A stretch of 64,000 bases of DNA from Rhodobacterales bacterium HKCCE3408. GTDB taxonomy: Bacteria > Pseudomonadota > Alphaproteobacteria > Rhodobacterales > Rhodobacteraceae. The notes beneath the pieces are model-generated. The model was not told where the DNA came from and ran no database searches. It saw only the letters and a program-made list of their open reading frames with translations. A program made the position numbers and the translations under genes. The number at the start of each line of letters is the position of its first letter. Positions within the stretch are counted from its first letter, which is position 1. The stretch lies in NCBI GenBank assembly GCA_015689705.1, contig WVSN01000013.1, positions 21,095 through 85,094 on the forward strand, in the 5' to 3' direction. Of the stretch, positions 41,662-50,179 are shown in pieces.

Positions 41662-43065
41662 TCAGGTGGCGTAGCGGGTGGTGCCGCGGCGGCGTTCGTC
41701 GGGCGGCTCGGACAGGACGACGGCGGGGTGGGCGCGCTGGTCGCAATCGGCGCGCGGGCAGACCCGGCAGTTGATCCCGACCTGCGTGGCCAGCCCGTGC
41801 GTCATCGACAGCGCCTCGGCATAGCCGATGCGGGCCGCGTGCTCGACCGAACAGCCGATCGCGACGGCCAGCCGGACGTCCTGCGTGTGCCGGGTCACGG
41901 TCGGGCGATCGACGGTGCGCGAGAAGACGATGAAGCGGCTGCCGTCGGGCATCTCGACGACCTGGCTGATCATCCGGCCTGGGGTCCGGAACGACAGGTG
42001 CACGTCCAGACGCGGGCAAGCGCCGCCGTATTCGGCCAGGTGGAAATCGGTCGCGTTGAAGCGCTTGGTCACGTTTCCGGCCTTGTCGATGCGCATGAAG
42101 AACAGCGGCACCCCGCGCGCACCGCGACGCTGAAGCGTCGTCGCGCGGTGACAGGCCTGTTCGAAGCTGACGCCGAAGCGCACGGCGAGATGGTCGAAAT
42201 CGTATTTCGAGGCGTCGGCGGCCGCGAGATAGGCGTCGTAGGGCATCAGCACGGCGGCCGCGAAGTAGTTCGCCAGTTCCACCCGGCAGCGGGCGCGGCC
42301 ATGGGCGCCGGTCAGGCCGGACTTCGTCAGGAGCGACTCGAGCAGGTCCTGGTGCTCGATCAGCGCCGCGACATGGACGAGCTGGAAGATGCGGTTCGGG
42401 TGGTCGAGCGCTTCCGACAGCCGCACCTCGCGCCGCGGCTCGTCGTATTCGCGCAGCGACCGCGGCATCTCGTCGACCGGCACCAGCCGTACATGCAGGC
42501 CGAGACGGTCGCGCAGCCGGGTCTTGAGCGCGGTGTAGACGTCGTCATTGGCCGGGGGGTCGCCGTCCCAGAACGCCTCGGCCGCCTGTTCGAGACGGTG
42601 GAAGTAGTTGCGGTTCTGGCGGAAGAAGTCGTGGACGCTCGCCTCGGGCGAAGTCGGCAGGTCTGGCGCGGCACCGTCGCCGGCCGCGGTCAGGCTGAGG
42701 ATCTGGTCGGCGCTGGCGCGGTAGGCGCGGTGCAGCCGGAGAAACGAGCTGGCCAGATCCGGGCTGTGGGCGATGGCGGCCCGCAGCTGCGTGAGGTCGG
42801 GGCGGTCGGCCTCGAAGATCGGGTCCTGAAGCGCGGCGCGCAGATCGGCGAGCTGGCCGGTTTCGGCATCCTCGGCGATGTCGCGCCAGTCGACGCCGTA
42901 GACCTCGAACAGCTTGAGAAGAACGGGGACGGAGACGCTGCGCTCATTCTTCTCGAGCAGGTTCACGTAGGACGTCGAGATGCCGAGCGCACGGCCCATC
43001 TCGGCCTGCGTCTGGGACTGGTCGAGCCTGAGGCGCCGGAGTCGGGGGCCGATGAAAGTTTTCAT
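41662..43065 (-). CDS. ScfR-type transcriptional regulator (XRE HTH with ImmA/IrrE-like domain)
   Basis: A 467-residue regulator of the short-chain fatty acyl (ScfR) family. An XRE-type HTH occupies residues about 5-62 (RLRRLRLDQSQTQAEMGRAL, then SYVNLLEKNERS). The middle (about 150-310) is an IrrE-like M78 peptidase-type domain, and its RVELANYFAAAVLMPYDAYL block lacks a clear HExxH, so peptidase activity is doubtful. The C-terminal DUF2083 region ends with RVCPRADCDQRAHP, the conserved Cys block. ScfR relatives regulate propionate, glyoxylate or other fatty-acyl metabolism. The start is ATG 43063-43065; a TTG 15 bases upstream is possible. Confidence 0.85.
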   Translation of the reverse strand: MKTFIGPRLRRLRLDQSQTQAEMGRALGISTSYVNLLEKNERSVSVPVLLKLFEVYGVDWRDIAEDAETGQLADLRAALQDPIFEADRPDLTQLRAAIAHSPDLASSFLRLHRAYRASADQILSLTAAGDGAAPDLPTSPEASVHDFFRQNRNYFHRLEQAAEAFWDGDPPANDDVYTALKTRLRDRLGLHVRLVPVDEMPRSLREYDEPRREVRLSEALDHPNRIFQLVHVAALIEHQDLLESLLTKSGLTGAHGRARCRVELANYFAAAVLMPYDAYLAAADASKYDFDHLAVRFGVSFEQACHRATTLQRRGARGVPLFFMRIDKAGNVTKRFNATDFHLAEYGGACPRLDVHLSFRTPGRMISQVVEMPDGSRFIVFSRTVDRPTVTRHTQDVRLAVAIGCSVEHAARIGYAEALSMTHGLATQVGINCRVCPRADCDQRAHPAVVLSEPPDERRRGTTRYAT

Positions 43066-43125
43066 GCCATGGCCTTGCAAAGTTCACAACTTCACAAAAC
43101 CATAGCATGTAAACGCGGCGACGCC

Positions 43126-43923
43126 CTAGTCGATCTTCGAGGCGTCCTTGTACATGACCCGGTGGCGTCGGGTCTTGATCCACTCGTCCAGTTCTTCGTC
43201 GGACATGAAGTGGGACCGGTCGTAGCGGTCGCGGTGGATGATCTCCTCGGGCGGGCGGCGCCAGCGCTTGTAGGGCGCGGCGGCGGGCGGACCGAACAGG
43301 AAGATGTCGAGCACGGAGATCTCGTCGGGTATGCCCAGAAGCGGACGCATCGCGCCCTGCGCCTGTTCCTGCCCGATCGCGGTGACCCACCACACGGTGT
43401 AGCCGAGCGACGCGGCGGCGAGATGCGCCGACATCGTCGCGGCGGCGACCGATTGCAGCAGGATACGCTCGGCGTTCTCGTGGTACATCCGGTCGAGATC
43501 GGAGCCGTCGTTCAGCACCGGGAAAGCGTTGGTCCAGCGCATGTCCGAGCAGACGACGACGAAGCCCGGCGCGGTGGCGAGGCCGCGGTAATCGGGGGTC
43601 GGGAACTTCATCTTGGCCTTGGCGCGAAAGCGCTGCTCGGCCACGAAATACTCCGAGATCTGAGCCTTCGTCTCCTTGTCGCGGATCACGATGAACTGCC
43701 AGGGCTGCGCATTGGCGCCCGACGGCGCGTGGCGGGCGGCTTCGAGGATCATCTCGTAATGCTCTTCGGGGACGACGTAGTCCGGGTCGAACTTGCGCAC
43801 CGTCACGCGGTTGCGCATCACCTGCATCAGCGCGTCGTAGCGGCTCCGGTCGCCGATCGGCGGCAGGTCGACCTCGGCCTCTGCGGCGGCGAGATCGACG
43901 GCGGGGCTGGTATCCTCGGTCAT
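43126..43923 (-). CDS. nitroreductase family protein
   Basis: A 265-residue FMN-dependent oxidoreductase. The core reads MQVMRNRVTVRKFDPDYVVP, then ILEAARHAPSGANAQPWQFIVIRD (split as ARHAPSGANAQPWQF), with the FMN-binding PSGANAQPWQ. The C-terminal region has GIPDEISVLDIFLFGPP. The family reduces nitroaromatics, quinones or a flavin-linked electron carrier with NAD(P)H. The last 50 residues (KRWRRPPEEIIHRDRYDRSHF) are extra and basic. It sits between the ScfR gene and a TauE-type permease on the minus strand. Confidence 0.85.
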   Translation of the reverse strand: MTEDTSPAVDLAAAEAEVDLPPIGDRSRYDALMQVMRNRVTVRKFDPDYVVPEEHYEMILEAARHAPSGANAQPWQFIVIRDKETKAQISEYFVAEQRFRAKAKMKFPTPDYRGLATAPGFVVVCSDMRWTNAFPVLNDGSDLDRMYHENAERILLQSVAAATMSAHLAAASLGYTVWWVTAIGQEQAQGAMRPLLGIPDEISVLDIFLFGPPAAAPYKRWRRPPEEIIHRDRYDRSHFMSDEELDEWIKTRRHRVMYKDASKID

Positions 43924-43950
43924 GTCATCCTCCCTTTTGGCGTCATCCTA

Positions 43951-44703
43951 TCACGCAAGGCCGAGTGCGGCAGCGCCAAGGCGCAGCGCGACGATCGTCA
44001 GAACCCCGAGCATCACCTTGTCGAACACGTCGGCCGAGAAGCGACGCGCGAGCAGGTTGCCGAGCGGCATGCCCGCGAAGACGAGCGCGAGCGCGCCGAG
44101 GCCCATCAGCGCACGCTGGCCCGTCATCAGGCCGAGCGCCCATTGCGCCGGGATCTGGCTGACCGACATGGCGGTGAAGAAGATCGCGACCGTCCCGATG
44201 AAGGTCGCGCGGTCGAGCCGCATGGCGTTGAGGAAGGTGACCGAGATCGGCGCCGACACGCCGACCGCGCCCTGAAGGACACCGCCGGCGAGGCCGACCC
44301 CCGCGGCCATCCGCCCGGCCGTCTTCCGGTCGAGCCGCCAGCCCGGACGCGACAGGCGGAAGGCAACGTAGACGAGGACAACGATCGCCGCCGCGCCTTC
44401 GAGCAGGGTCGCGGGCAGGGAGGCGAGCATGAAGGTTCCGGCCACCACGCCGACGAGACCCGCGGCGGCGAAGACGGCCGTGAAGGCCCGCGGCAGGGCG
44501 TCGCCCCGATAGGCCCAGGCCTGCCAGATGTTCGACAGGAGGTTCGGCACCGCGAAGATCGTGACCGCCGTGGGGACGTCCAGTACTGCCGCCAGCACAG
44601 GCACGGCGATCACCGGCGCGCCGGCTCCGGTTGCGCCCTTGAGCATGCCGCCCGCGACAATCCCGAGGATCGCGAGCCCGATGGAAACGGGATCAGTGGG
44701 CAT
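43951..44703 (-). CDS. TauE/SafE family sulfite exporter-like permease
   Basis: A 250-residue membrane protein with eight hydrophobic segments in two repeats of four, as in TauE/SafE. Repeat-1 landmarks are GIVAGGMLKGATGAGAPVIAVPVLA, split as GMLKGATGAGAPVIA and VPVLAAVLDVP. Repeat-2 landmarks are GLAGGVLQGAVGVSAPISVTF. The family exports sulfite, sulfoacetate or other small anions. Its stop is at 43951 and its start overlaps the upstream ThDP enzyme gene's 3' end by 11 bases, so it is probably translated with it. Confidence 0.85.
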   Translation of the reverse strand: MPTDPVSIGLAILGIVAGGMLKGATGAGAPVIAVPVLAAVLDVPTAVTIFAVPNLLSNIWQAWAYRGDALPRAFTAVFAAAGLVGVVAGTFMLASLPATLLEGAAAIVVLVYVAFRLSRPGWRLDRKTAGRMAAGVGLAGGVLQGAVGVSAPISVTFLNAMRLDRATFIGTVAIFFTAMSVSQIPAQWALGLMTGQRALMGLGALALVFAGMPLGNLLARRFSADVFDKVMLGVLTIVALRLGAAALGLA

Positions 44704-46396
44704 CCGACAGCGCCACCTCGACGTCGAGCAGGACCTGCCGCCGTTCCTCGCGGATCACCCGGATCGCGCGGCGCAGCGCGGCGGGCAGCTCCGTGCCGTC
44801 GGTCACCCGCTCGGTATGGGCGCGCGAGGCGGCGGCGATGGCGCAGAAATCGGGCTGCGGCCGGAGCGATGTCAGCGGCATTTCGTTGGCCTTGACCGCG
44901 TGGCCGTCCGGATAGCTCGTCAGCACCGACCGGCGGACGGCGTTCCAGCTCGCGTTGTTCTTGACGATGGTCAGGATCGGGAGGTCCAGCGCCTCGGCAA
45001 TCTGGTGGCAGGCGACCGGGTTGGCGAAGATGTAGGAGCCGTCGCCGGTGGCCGCGATGCACAGCCGGTCACGGTCGGCGAGTTGCGCCCCGAGCGCCGC
45101 TGTTACCGCCCATCCGAGCCCGCCGGAATGCGGCCCGGAGAAGACGCGGTTCGGGGCTTTGGCGTCCATGTGCTGGTAAAGGATGCCGAGATCCGAGAAA
45201 ACCATCGCGTCCTCGTCCATCACCTCGGCGATGCACTGGCTCATCCATTCGGTCGTCATCGGGCTGCCGGCGCCGGCTTCCGCGGTCTCGCGCAGGCGGG
45301 CGCGGCGGGCAGCGTTGATCCCGGCATGAGCCTCGTTGCGGGCGGCGGCGGCCTGCGAGGGCGTGCCGAGCGCGGCCTCCAGCGCTTCGACCGCGAGGAC
45401 GGGATCGGACGCGATGGCAAGGTCGCTCCGGTAGCCGCGCACCGGCATCCGGGCGAAATGCGGGTCGGGGCCGACATGGGCGATCCGCGCCGTCGCGGGC
45501 GGCGTCTTGCCGGCGGCCATCCACGGAATGTGGCTGTCGAGCACGATCAGGCAGTCGGTTTCCTCGACCAGCGGCGGCGCGAAGCCCTGGAAGGCGGGAT
45601 CGGCGTCGGCGAGCACGTTGTTCAGCAGGAAGGGCGAGATCACCGCGATCCCGTGGGCATTTGCGAGCCGGGAGAGGGCCGGGCCAAGCCGTCCCTCGGG
45701 GTCGCCGCGCTGGCAGAGGATCATCGGCCGCTCCGCCGCCCTGATCCAGCCGGCGAGCGTTTCGATGGCGCCGGGATCGGGCGCGGCGGGGCTGGTCGGG
45801 GCGGGCTGGCGTGGCGCGCGCCAGCCGGCGGGAAGATCCTCGGCCAGCGGCTCTCGCGGGAGGCTCAGGTAGACCGGCCCGGTCGGCGCGGTCCGCGCGA
45901 TGGTCAGCGCCCGTCCGACGAGTTCCGCCGCCTGTTCGGGGTAGCGCAGCTCGTAATCGTACTTCACCAGGTCGCGCACCAGAGAGGTCTGGTCGAACAT
46001 CTCCTGCCCGTAATGGATCGGCGTGACGCGATGGCCCGGCCGCCCGGCCTCGGTGATCGGGGTGCGGCCCGACATCACCAGCACCGGCACGTCGTCCGAG
46101 GCCGTGTTGATGATGCCCATGACCGCGTTGGCGAGACCGACATTGACGTGGACCATGATCGCCTGCGCCCGGCCGGTCGCCAGCCAGTAGCCATGCGCCA
46201 TGCCGATCGCAGCGGTTTCGTGCGGCATGGTCAGCGGGACCGGGATCGCCTCGGCGGGCAGGCGGGCCATGGCCTCGATCAAGGGCGGGAAATCCGTGCC
46301 GGCATTGGCGAAGAGATAGTCCACGCCCGCATCCTTCAGCGCCAGCAGAAGCGCCCCGGCGCCCGTGCCGGCCTCGGGCCTCGCCTCGTCGGTCAT
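44693..46396 (-). CDS. thiamine-diphosphate-dependent decarboxylase/carboligase (ALS/benzoylformate-decarboxylase-like)
   Basis: A 567-residue three-domain ThDP enzyme. The Pyr domain (about 10-170) has the catalytic Glu in PLTMPHETAAIGMAHGYW. The middle domain (about 190-330) has EETDCLIVLDSHIPW. The PP domain has the ThDP signature GDGSYIFANPVACHQIAEAL ending VKNNASWNAV (GDG-N27-NN). It may decarboxylate a 2-oxo acid or ligate two; family members include acetolactate synthase, benzoylformate decarboxylase and oxalyl-CoA decarboxylase. It is divergent from the TAXI receptor gene, with a palindrome-rich 131-base region between them. No ALS small subunit is present, which argues against acetolactate synthase. 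Confidence 0.8.
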   Translation of the reverse strand: MTDEARPEAGTGAGALLLALKDAGVDYLFANAGTDFPPLIEAMARLPAEAIPVPLTMPHETAAIGMAHGYWLATGRAQAIMVHVNVGLANAVMGIINTASDDVPVLVMSGRTPITEAGRPGHRVTPIHYGQEMFDQTSLVRDLVKYDYELRYPEQAAELVGRALTIARTAPTGPVYLSLPREPLAEDLPAGWRAPRQPAPTSPAAPDPGAIETLAGWIRAAERPMILCQRGDPEGRLGPALSRLANAHGIAVISPFLLNNVLADADPAFQGFAPPLVEETDCLIVLDSHIPWMAAGKTPPATARIAHVGPDPHFARMPVRGYRSDLAIASDPVLAVEALEAALGTPSQAAAARNEAHAGINAARRARLRETAEAGAGSPMTTEWMSQCIAEVMDEDAMVFSDLGILYQHMDAKAPNRVFSGPHSGGLGWAVTAALGAQLADRDRLCIAATGDGSYIFANPVACHQIAEALDLPILTIVKNNASWNAVRRSVLTSYPDGHAVKANEMPLTSLRPQPDFCAIAAASRAHTERVTDGTELPAALRRAIRVIREERRQVLLDVEVALSDAH

Positions 46397-46430
46397 GCAG
46401 TCTCCTCCCCGTGGTGCGGCCAGAATTGGC

Positions 46431-46483
46431 TTGTCAAACCGAGATTGTAAACAATATCGTCTACAAATCTCACAATGTGGGAT
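46431..46483. promoter_or_regulatory. divergent promoter with two palindromes between ThDP-enzyme and TAXI genes
   Basis: ATTGTAAACAAT (46444-46455) is a dyad, and TTGTA (46445-46449) pairs with TACAA (46462-46466) across 12 bases. A second dyad, ATCTCACAATGTGGGAT (46467-46483), follows directly. A plus-strand promoter fits TTGTCA (46431-46436) and TATCGT (46455-46460) with an 18-base spacer, so the palindromes overlap the promoter. The closest regulator gene is the IclR gene in the TAXI operon. The TTGTAnAC-like core also resembles GntR-type sites, so the binder is uncertain. Confidence 0.55.
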
Positions 46484-46527
46484 TTTCGCCCTGAGACCGG
46501 GCGAACGTCAACGGGAGGAAATCGGAG

Positions 46528-47469
46528 ATGAACAAGCTCATTCTGGGCGCCGCCCTGGCTGCCGGCCTGGCCTCGGGGGCGCATGCGCAGGCGGTCGGGA
46601 TCGCGACGTCGAACCCCGGCTCGCTGTTCCACAATATCGGCACGGCTGTCGCGAACGCGGCCAACGAAGGCGGGCTGAACGCCACGATCCAGCCGGCCAC
46701 AAGCCCCAACCAGTTCATTCCGTTCGTGAATGCGGGCGGGATCGAATTCGGCGTGGCGAACCTGCAGGAGGTCAACTACGCGATCACCGGCGAAGCCTGG
46801 TGGGACGGCGTGCAGAACCCGAACCTGCGGATCGTCGCGCACCTGCAACCGCTGGTCGAGGCGATCTTCGTGCGCGCCGACAGCGACATCATGACGGTGG
46901 CCGATCTTGCCGGCCTGCCGATGACGGACGGCTACACCGCGCAGAACACGATCCTGCCGCAGCTCGACGCGTTCTACGCGACGGCGGGCATGACGCGGGA
47001 TGACGTCGAAGGCGTCAACGTGGCCTCGGTCGTGGCCGGTGCGGATGCCTTCATGGCCGGGGACACGGTGGGCTTCATCTTCGCTCACGGCGCCGGCAAG
47101 GTGCGCGAGGCCGATGCGGCCGTCGGCGGTCTCCGGGCGCTCGGCGTGGGCGAGGGGACGGACGAGCAGCTCGCCGCCGCGCGCGAGCACTGGCCGACCG
47201 CCTTCTTCACGGTCCTGCCGGCGGGCTCGATGCCCGGTGTGCTCGAGGACACGACCTACATCGCCTTCCCGCAGGTGATATTCACCCATGCGGACGTGCC
47301 CGATGATGTGGTCTACGAGATGGTCCGCGCGATGCACGACAACGCCGCCGTGATGGGCGAGACCTTCCCGCCGATGCGGGCGTTCCGCCCCGAGGACATG
47401 CACGGCGATCCCGGTATTGCCGAGTTCCATCCCGGCGCACTCCGCTACTATGAGGAAATGGGGCTCTAG
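46528..47469 (+). CDS. TAXI family TRAP transporter solute receptor
   Basis: A 313-residue periplasmic receptor. The signal peptide is MNKLILGAALAAGLASGAHAQ. The mature protein begins AVGIATSNPGSLFHNIGTAVAN, the TAXI motif (IATGxxGsxxyxIG), and continues with EFGVANLQEVNYAITGE and VEAIFVRADSDIMTVADLAGL. It binds a small carboxylate-type substrate and delivers it to the fused permease, encoded immediately downstream with overlapping stop/start at 47469. Good AGGAAATCGGAG ribosome site. Confidence 0.88.
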   Translation: MNKLILGAALAAGLASGAHAQAVGIATSNPGSLFHNIGTAVANAANEGGLNATIQPATSPNQFIPFVNAGGIEFGVANLQEVNYAITGEAWWDGVQNPNLRIVAHLQPLVEAIFVRADSDIMTVADLAGLPMTDGYTAQNTILPQLDAFYATAGMTRDDVEGVNVASVVAGADAFMAGDTVGFIFAHGAGKVREADAAVGGLRALGVGEGTDEQLAAAREHWPTAFFTVLPAGSMPGVLEDTTYIAFPQVIFTHADVPDDVVYEMVRAMHDNAAVMGETFPPMRAFRPEDMHGDPGIAEFHPGALRYYEEMGL

Positions 47470-49409
47470 TGACGGACGACTCGGACGGAGGGGCCGTGCG
47501 CGGCCTCTCCCCCCGATACTGGCGTCCGGCCGCCGACATCCTCGCCGCGGGCGTGACCCTGCTCGCGATCGGATGGGCGATGTCGTTCCAGCGGACGCTC
47601 GGGCTGAACCTCTATCCGCAGCAGCTTTTCGCCGCGATCCTCGCGCTCGGGCTGGCCACGGCCTACCTGACGCTGCCGATGATCCGCGGCCGCGAACGGG
47701 TGCGCGTGCCCTGGCCCGACGTGGCTCTGGCGCTTCTGTCGCTCGTCGCGGTCGGATGGGTGGCGGTGGAATATCCGCGCCTCGTCCTGCTGATCTTCTC
47801 GCGTCCGCTGGAGGTCTGGCTGCCCGGCCTCGTCATCGTCGCGCTGACGCTCGAGGCGTTGCGGCGCGCGACGGGATGGGCGCTCGTGCTCATCATCGCG
47901 GCCTTCATTCTCTACGCGCTGTTCGGTGACGCGCTGCCCGGACGGCTTCAAGGCCGGGCGCAGAACTGGCAGCTTCTGTCGGGCTACATGGCGCTCGATT
48001 CCAACGGCATCCTCGGGCTGCCGATCTCGGTCGCGGCGACGGTCGTCGTGGCCTTCATCCTGTTCGGCACGCTTCTCGGGATCACCGGCGGGTCGCGGTT
48101 CTTCACCGATGCGGCGATGCTGGCAATGGGCCGGTTCCGCGGCGGGTCGATGAAGATCGCCGTGCTGGCCTCCGGCCTCTTCGGCTCGATCAGTGGCTCG
48201 GCCGTGGCCAACGTCGTCGGCACCGGCGTCGTGACGATCCCGATGATCAAGCGCGACGGCTATCCCGGCCACAAGGCGGGCGCGATCGAGGCGGTGGCCT
48301 CGACCGGGGGCCAGCTCATGCCGCCGGTGATGGGCGCTGCGGCCTTCCTGATGGCCGAGTTTCTCGCCGTGCCGTATTCGGACATCGTGCTCGCGGCGCT
48401 TGTCCCGGCGCTGCTCTACTACGTGGCGCTGTTCATCCAGGCCGATCTCGAGGCCGCCCGGCTTGGCATCCGGGCCGTGCCGCGATCCGAGATCCCGGAC
48501 GGCGCGACGGTCTGGCGCGGCCTGCACTTCGTCGTTGCCTTCGGCGTGCTGATCTACCTGCTCTTCTGGGAACGTTACCAGGCCGAGCGGGCGGCGGTCT
48601 GGGCCTGCCTCGCGCTCATCGCGACGTCGCTGGTGATCGGCTACCGGGGCGAGCGGCCGACGATCCGGGCGATCTTCGGCAGTCTCGCGAAATGCGGGCA
48701 CGGCGTGACAGAGATCATCCTGATCTCCGCCGCCTCGGGCATCGTCATCGGCGTGCTGAACGTCACCGGACTCAGCTTCAACCTGACCTACGCGCTGGTG
48801 CAGATCGGCGGCGGCTCGGCGGTCGTCCTGCTCGTGCTCTCGGCGCTGGTCTGCATCGTGCTCGGGATGGGGCTGCCGACGCTCGGAGTCTATGTCCTGC
48901 TGGCCGCCCTCGTGGCGCCGGCGCTGATCCAGGTCGGGATCGACCCGATCGGGGCACATCTCTACGTGCTCTATTTCGGCATGATGTCGATGATCACGCC
49001 GCCGATCGCGCTGGCCGCCTTTGCGGCGGCATCCATCGCCAAGGCGCCGTCGATGGCGACGGGGTGGGCGGCGATGAAATTCGGCTGGTCCGCCTACGTG
49101 ATCCCGTTCCTCTTCGTCGCCTCGCCGACGCTTCTGCTGCGCGGTGCGCCCGAGGCGGTGACTCTGGCCGTGGTGACGGCGGCGATGGGCGTCTGGCTGG
49201 TGTCGAGCGCGCTGGCGGGCTACTTCGCCGGGCACCTGTCGCCGGCGATGCGGGTGGGCTTTGCGGCCGCGGGGCTGATGGCGCTGGTCCCGGCGCATGC
49301 CTTCGAGGGCGCGGTCGTCAGCGACATCGTCGGCGTCGTGGCCGGCGCCGCGCTGATGGCGATCGACACGATGCGGGCGCGCACCGCGCGGCGGGAGGCA
49401 GGCACATGA
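47469..49409 (+). CDS. TRAP transporter fused permease (4TM + 12TM)
   Basis: A 646-residue integral membrane protein that fuses the small (DctQ-like) and large (DctM-like) TRAP subunits, as is usual for TAXI systems. Landmarks in the large part are GSISGSAVANVVGTGVVTIPMIKRDGYPG (split as SGSAVANVVGTGVVTIP and MIKRDGYPGHKAGA), ASTGGQLMPPVMGAAAFLMAE, and GLPTLGVYVLLAALVAPALIQ. It uses a sodium or proton gradient to drive uptake of the receptor-bound solute. Its first base is the last base of the receptor gene and its stop overlaps the IclR start. Confidence 0.9.
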   Translation: MTDDSDGGAVRGLSPRYWRPAADILAAGVTLLAIGWAMSFQRTLGLNLYPQQLFAAILALGLATAYLTLPMIRGRERVRVPWPDVALALLSLVAVGWVAVEYPRLVLLIFSRPLEVWLPGLVIVALTLEALRRATGWALVLIIAAFILYALFGDALPGRLQGRAQNWQLLSGYMALDSNGILGLPISVAATVVVAFILFGTLLGITGGSRFFTDAAMLAMGRFRGGSMKIAVLASGLFGSISGSAVANVVGTGVVTIPMIKRDGYPGHKAGAIEAVASTGGQLMPPVMGAAAFLMAEFLAVPYSDIVLAALVPALLYYVALFIQADLEAARLGIRAVPRSEIPDGATVWRGLHFVVAFGVLIYLLFWERYQAERAAVWACLALIATSLVIGYRGERPTIRAIFGSLAKCGHGVTEIILISAASGIVIGVLNVTGLSFNLTYALVQIGGGSAVVLLVLSALVCIVLGMGLPTLGVYVLLAALVAPALIQVGIDPIGAHLYVLYFGMMSMITPPIALAAFAAASIAKAPSMATGWAAMKFGWSAYVIPFLFVASPTLLLRGAPEAVTLAVVTAAMGVWLVSSALAGYFAGHLSPAMRVGFAAAGLMALVPAHAFEGAVVSDIVGVVAGAALMAIDTMRARTARREAGT

Positions 49410-50176
49410 GCCTCGGCAGCGGCGACCGGCTTCTCGCGATCCTCGACCTGTTCGACGAGAAACACCTGGAATGGACCCCGGCCGAGATGATGGCGGCGAC
49501 GGGCTACACCCGGCCGACGCTCTACCGATATCTCAAGACGCTGCGCGACGTCGGCTTCCTGACCTCGCTGCCGGGCGGGGGCTTTACCCTTGGGCCGCGT
49601 GTGGTGGAGCTCGACTTCCTGATGCGCAAATCCGATCCGCTGGTCTCGGCCGCCGCGCCCCACCTCAAGGCGCTGTCGCAGCGCTTCGACGGGGTCGTGT
49701 TCCTTGCGCAATGGTATGGCGAGAAGCTTCTGTGCATCGCATCTGAAGCGCGCGACGGCGAGGCGCGCACGAGCTATCCGCGCGGCCGCCCGATGCCGCT
49801 GTCCCGTGGGGCGGCGGCCCGGATCATCATCGCCCACCTGCCGCGCCGCCATCAGCAGGCGCTGATCGCGAGCCACGCCACGAGCTATGCCGAGGTGGGC
49901 CTCGGCACGACCGAGGACGAGGTGCTGACCGTCCTGCGCCGCATCCGCAAGCGCGGCGTTTCGGTCGCGCGCGGCGAGGTGACGCCGGGCATCGTCGGCA
50001 CGGCGGCGGCTGTGCTCGACGGCGGAGGCAAGCCGGTCGCCTCGGTCTGCCTGAGCATGGAGGCTGCCGCCCATGCCGCCGAGGATGCCGCCGCGATCGA
50101 GACCGCCATCCTGGACGCCGCCGCCGCCATCGCCGCGGATTTTGCCAGATCCGACCTCGCCCGGACAGGGAGCTGA
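49406..50176 (+). CDS. IclR family transcriptional regulator
   Basis: A 256-residue regulator. The winged HTH is residues 5-65 (LAILDLFDEKHLEWTPAEMM, ATGYTRPTLYRYLKTLRDVGFL). The C-terminal effector domain (about 75-250) has YGEKLLCIASEARDGEARTSYPRGRPMPLSRGAAARII, and RKRGVSVARGEVTPGIVGTAAAVLD, the usual IclR pocket. The start is ATG 49406 (ATGA overlap with the TRAP permease stop). It lies inside the operon, so it probably autoregulates it and the divergent ThDP-enzyme gene. A small aromatic or 2-oxo acid is a likely ligand (inference). Confidence 0.9.
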   Translation: MSLGSGDRLLAILDLFDEKHLEWTPAEMMAATGYTRPTLYRYLKTLRDVGFLTSLPGGGFTLGPRVVELDFLMRKSDPLVSAAAPHLKALSQRFDGVVFLAQWYGEKLLCIASEARDGEARTSYPRGRPMPLSRGAAARIIIAHLPRRHQQALIASHATSYAEVGLGTTEDEVLTVLRRIRKRGVSVARGEVTPGIVGTAAAVLDGGGKPVASVCLSMEAAAHAAEDAAAIETAILDAAAAIAADFARSDLARTGS

Positions 50177-50179
50177 CCC

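Noticed and set aside
41728..44895. 1055-residue plus-strand frame
   Set aside because: It crosses three real minus-strand genes (ScfR, nitroreductase, TauE) and is full of low-complexity Arg/Gly/Asp, so it is a shadow.
47466..49298. 610-residue minus-strand frame
   Set aside because: It is antisense to the TRAP permease and rich in His/Arg/Asp without domain motifs.
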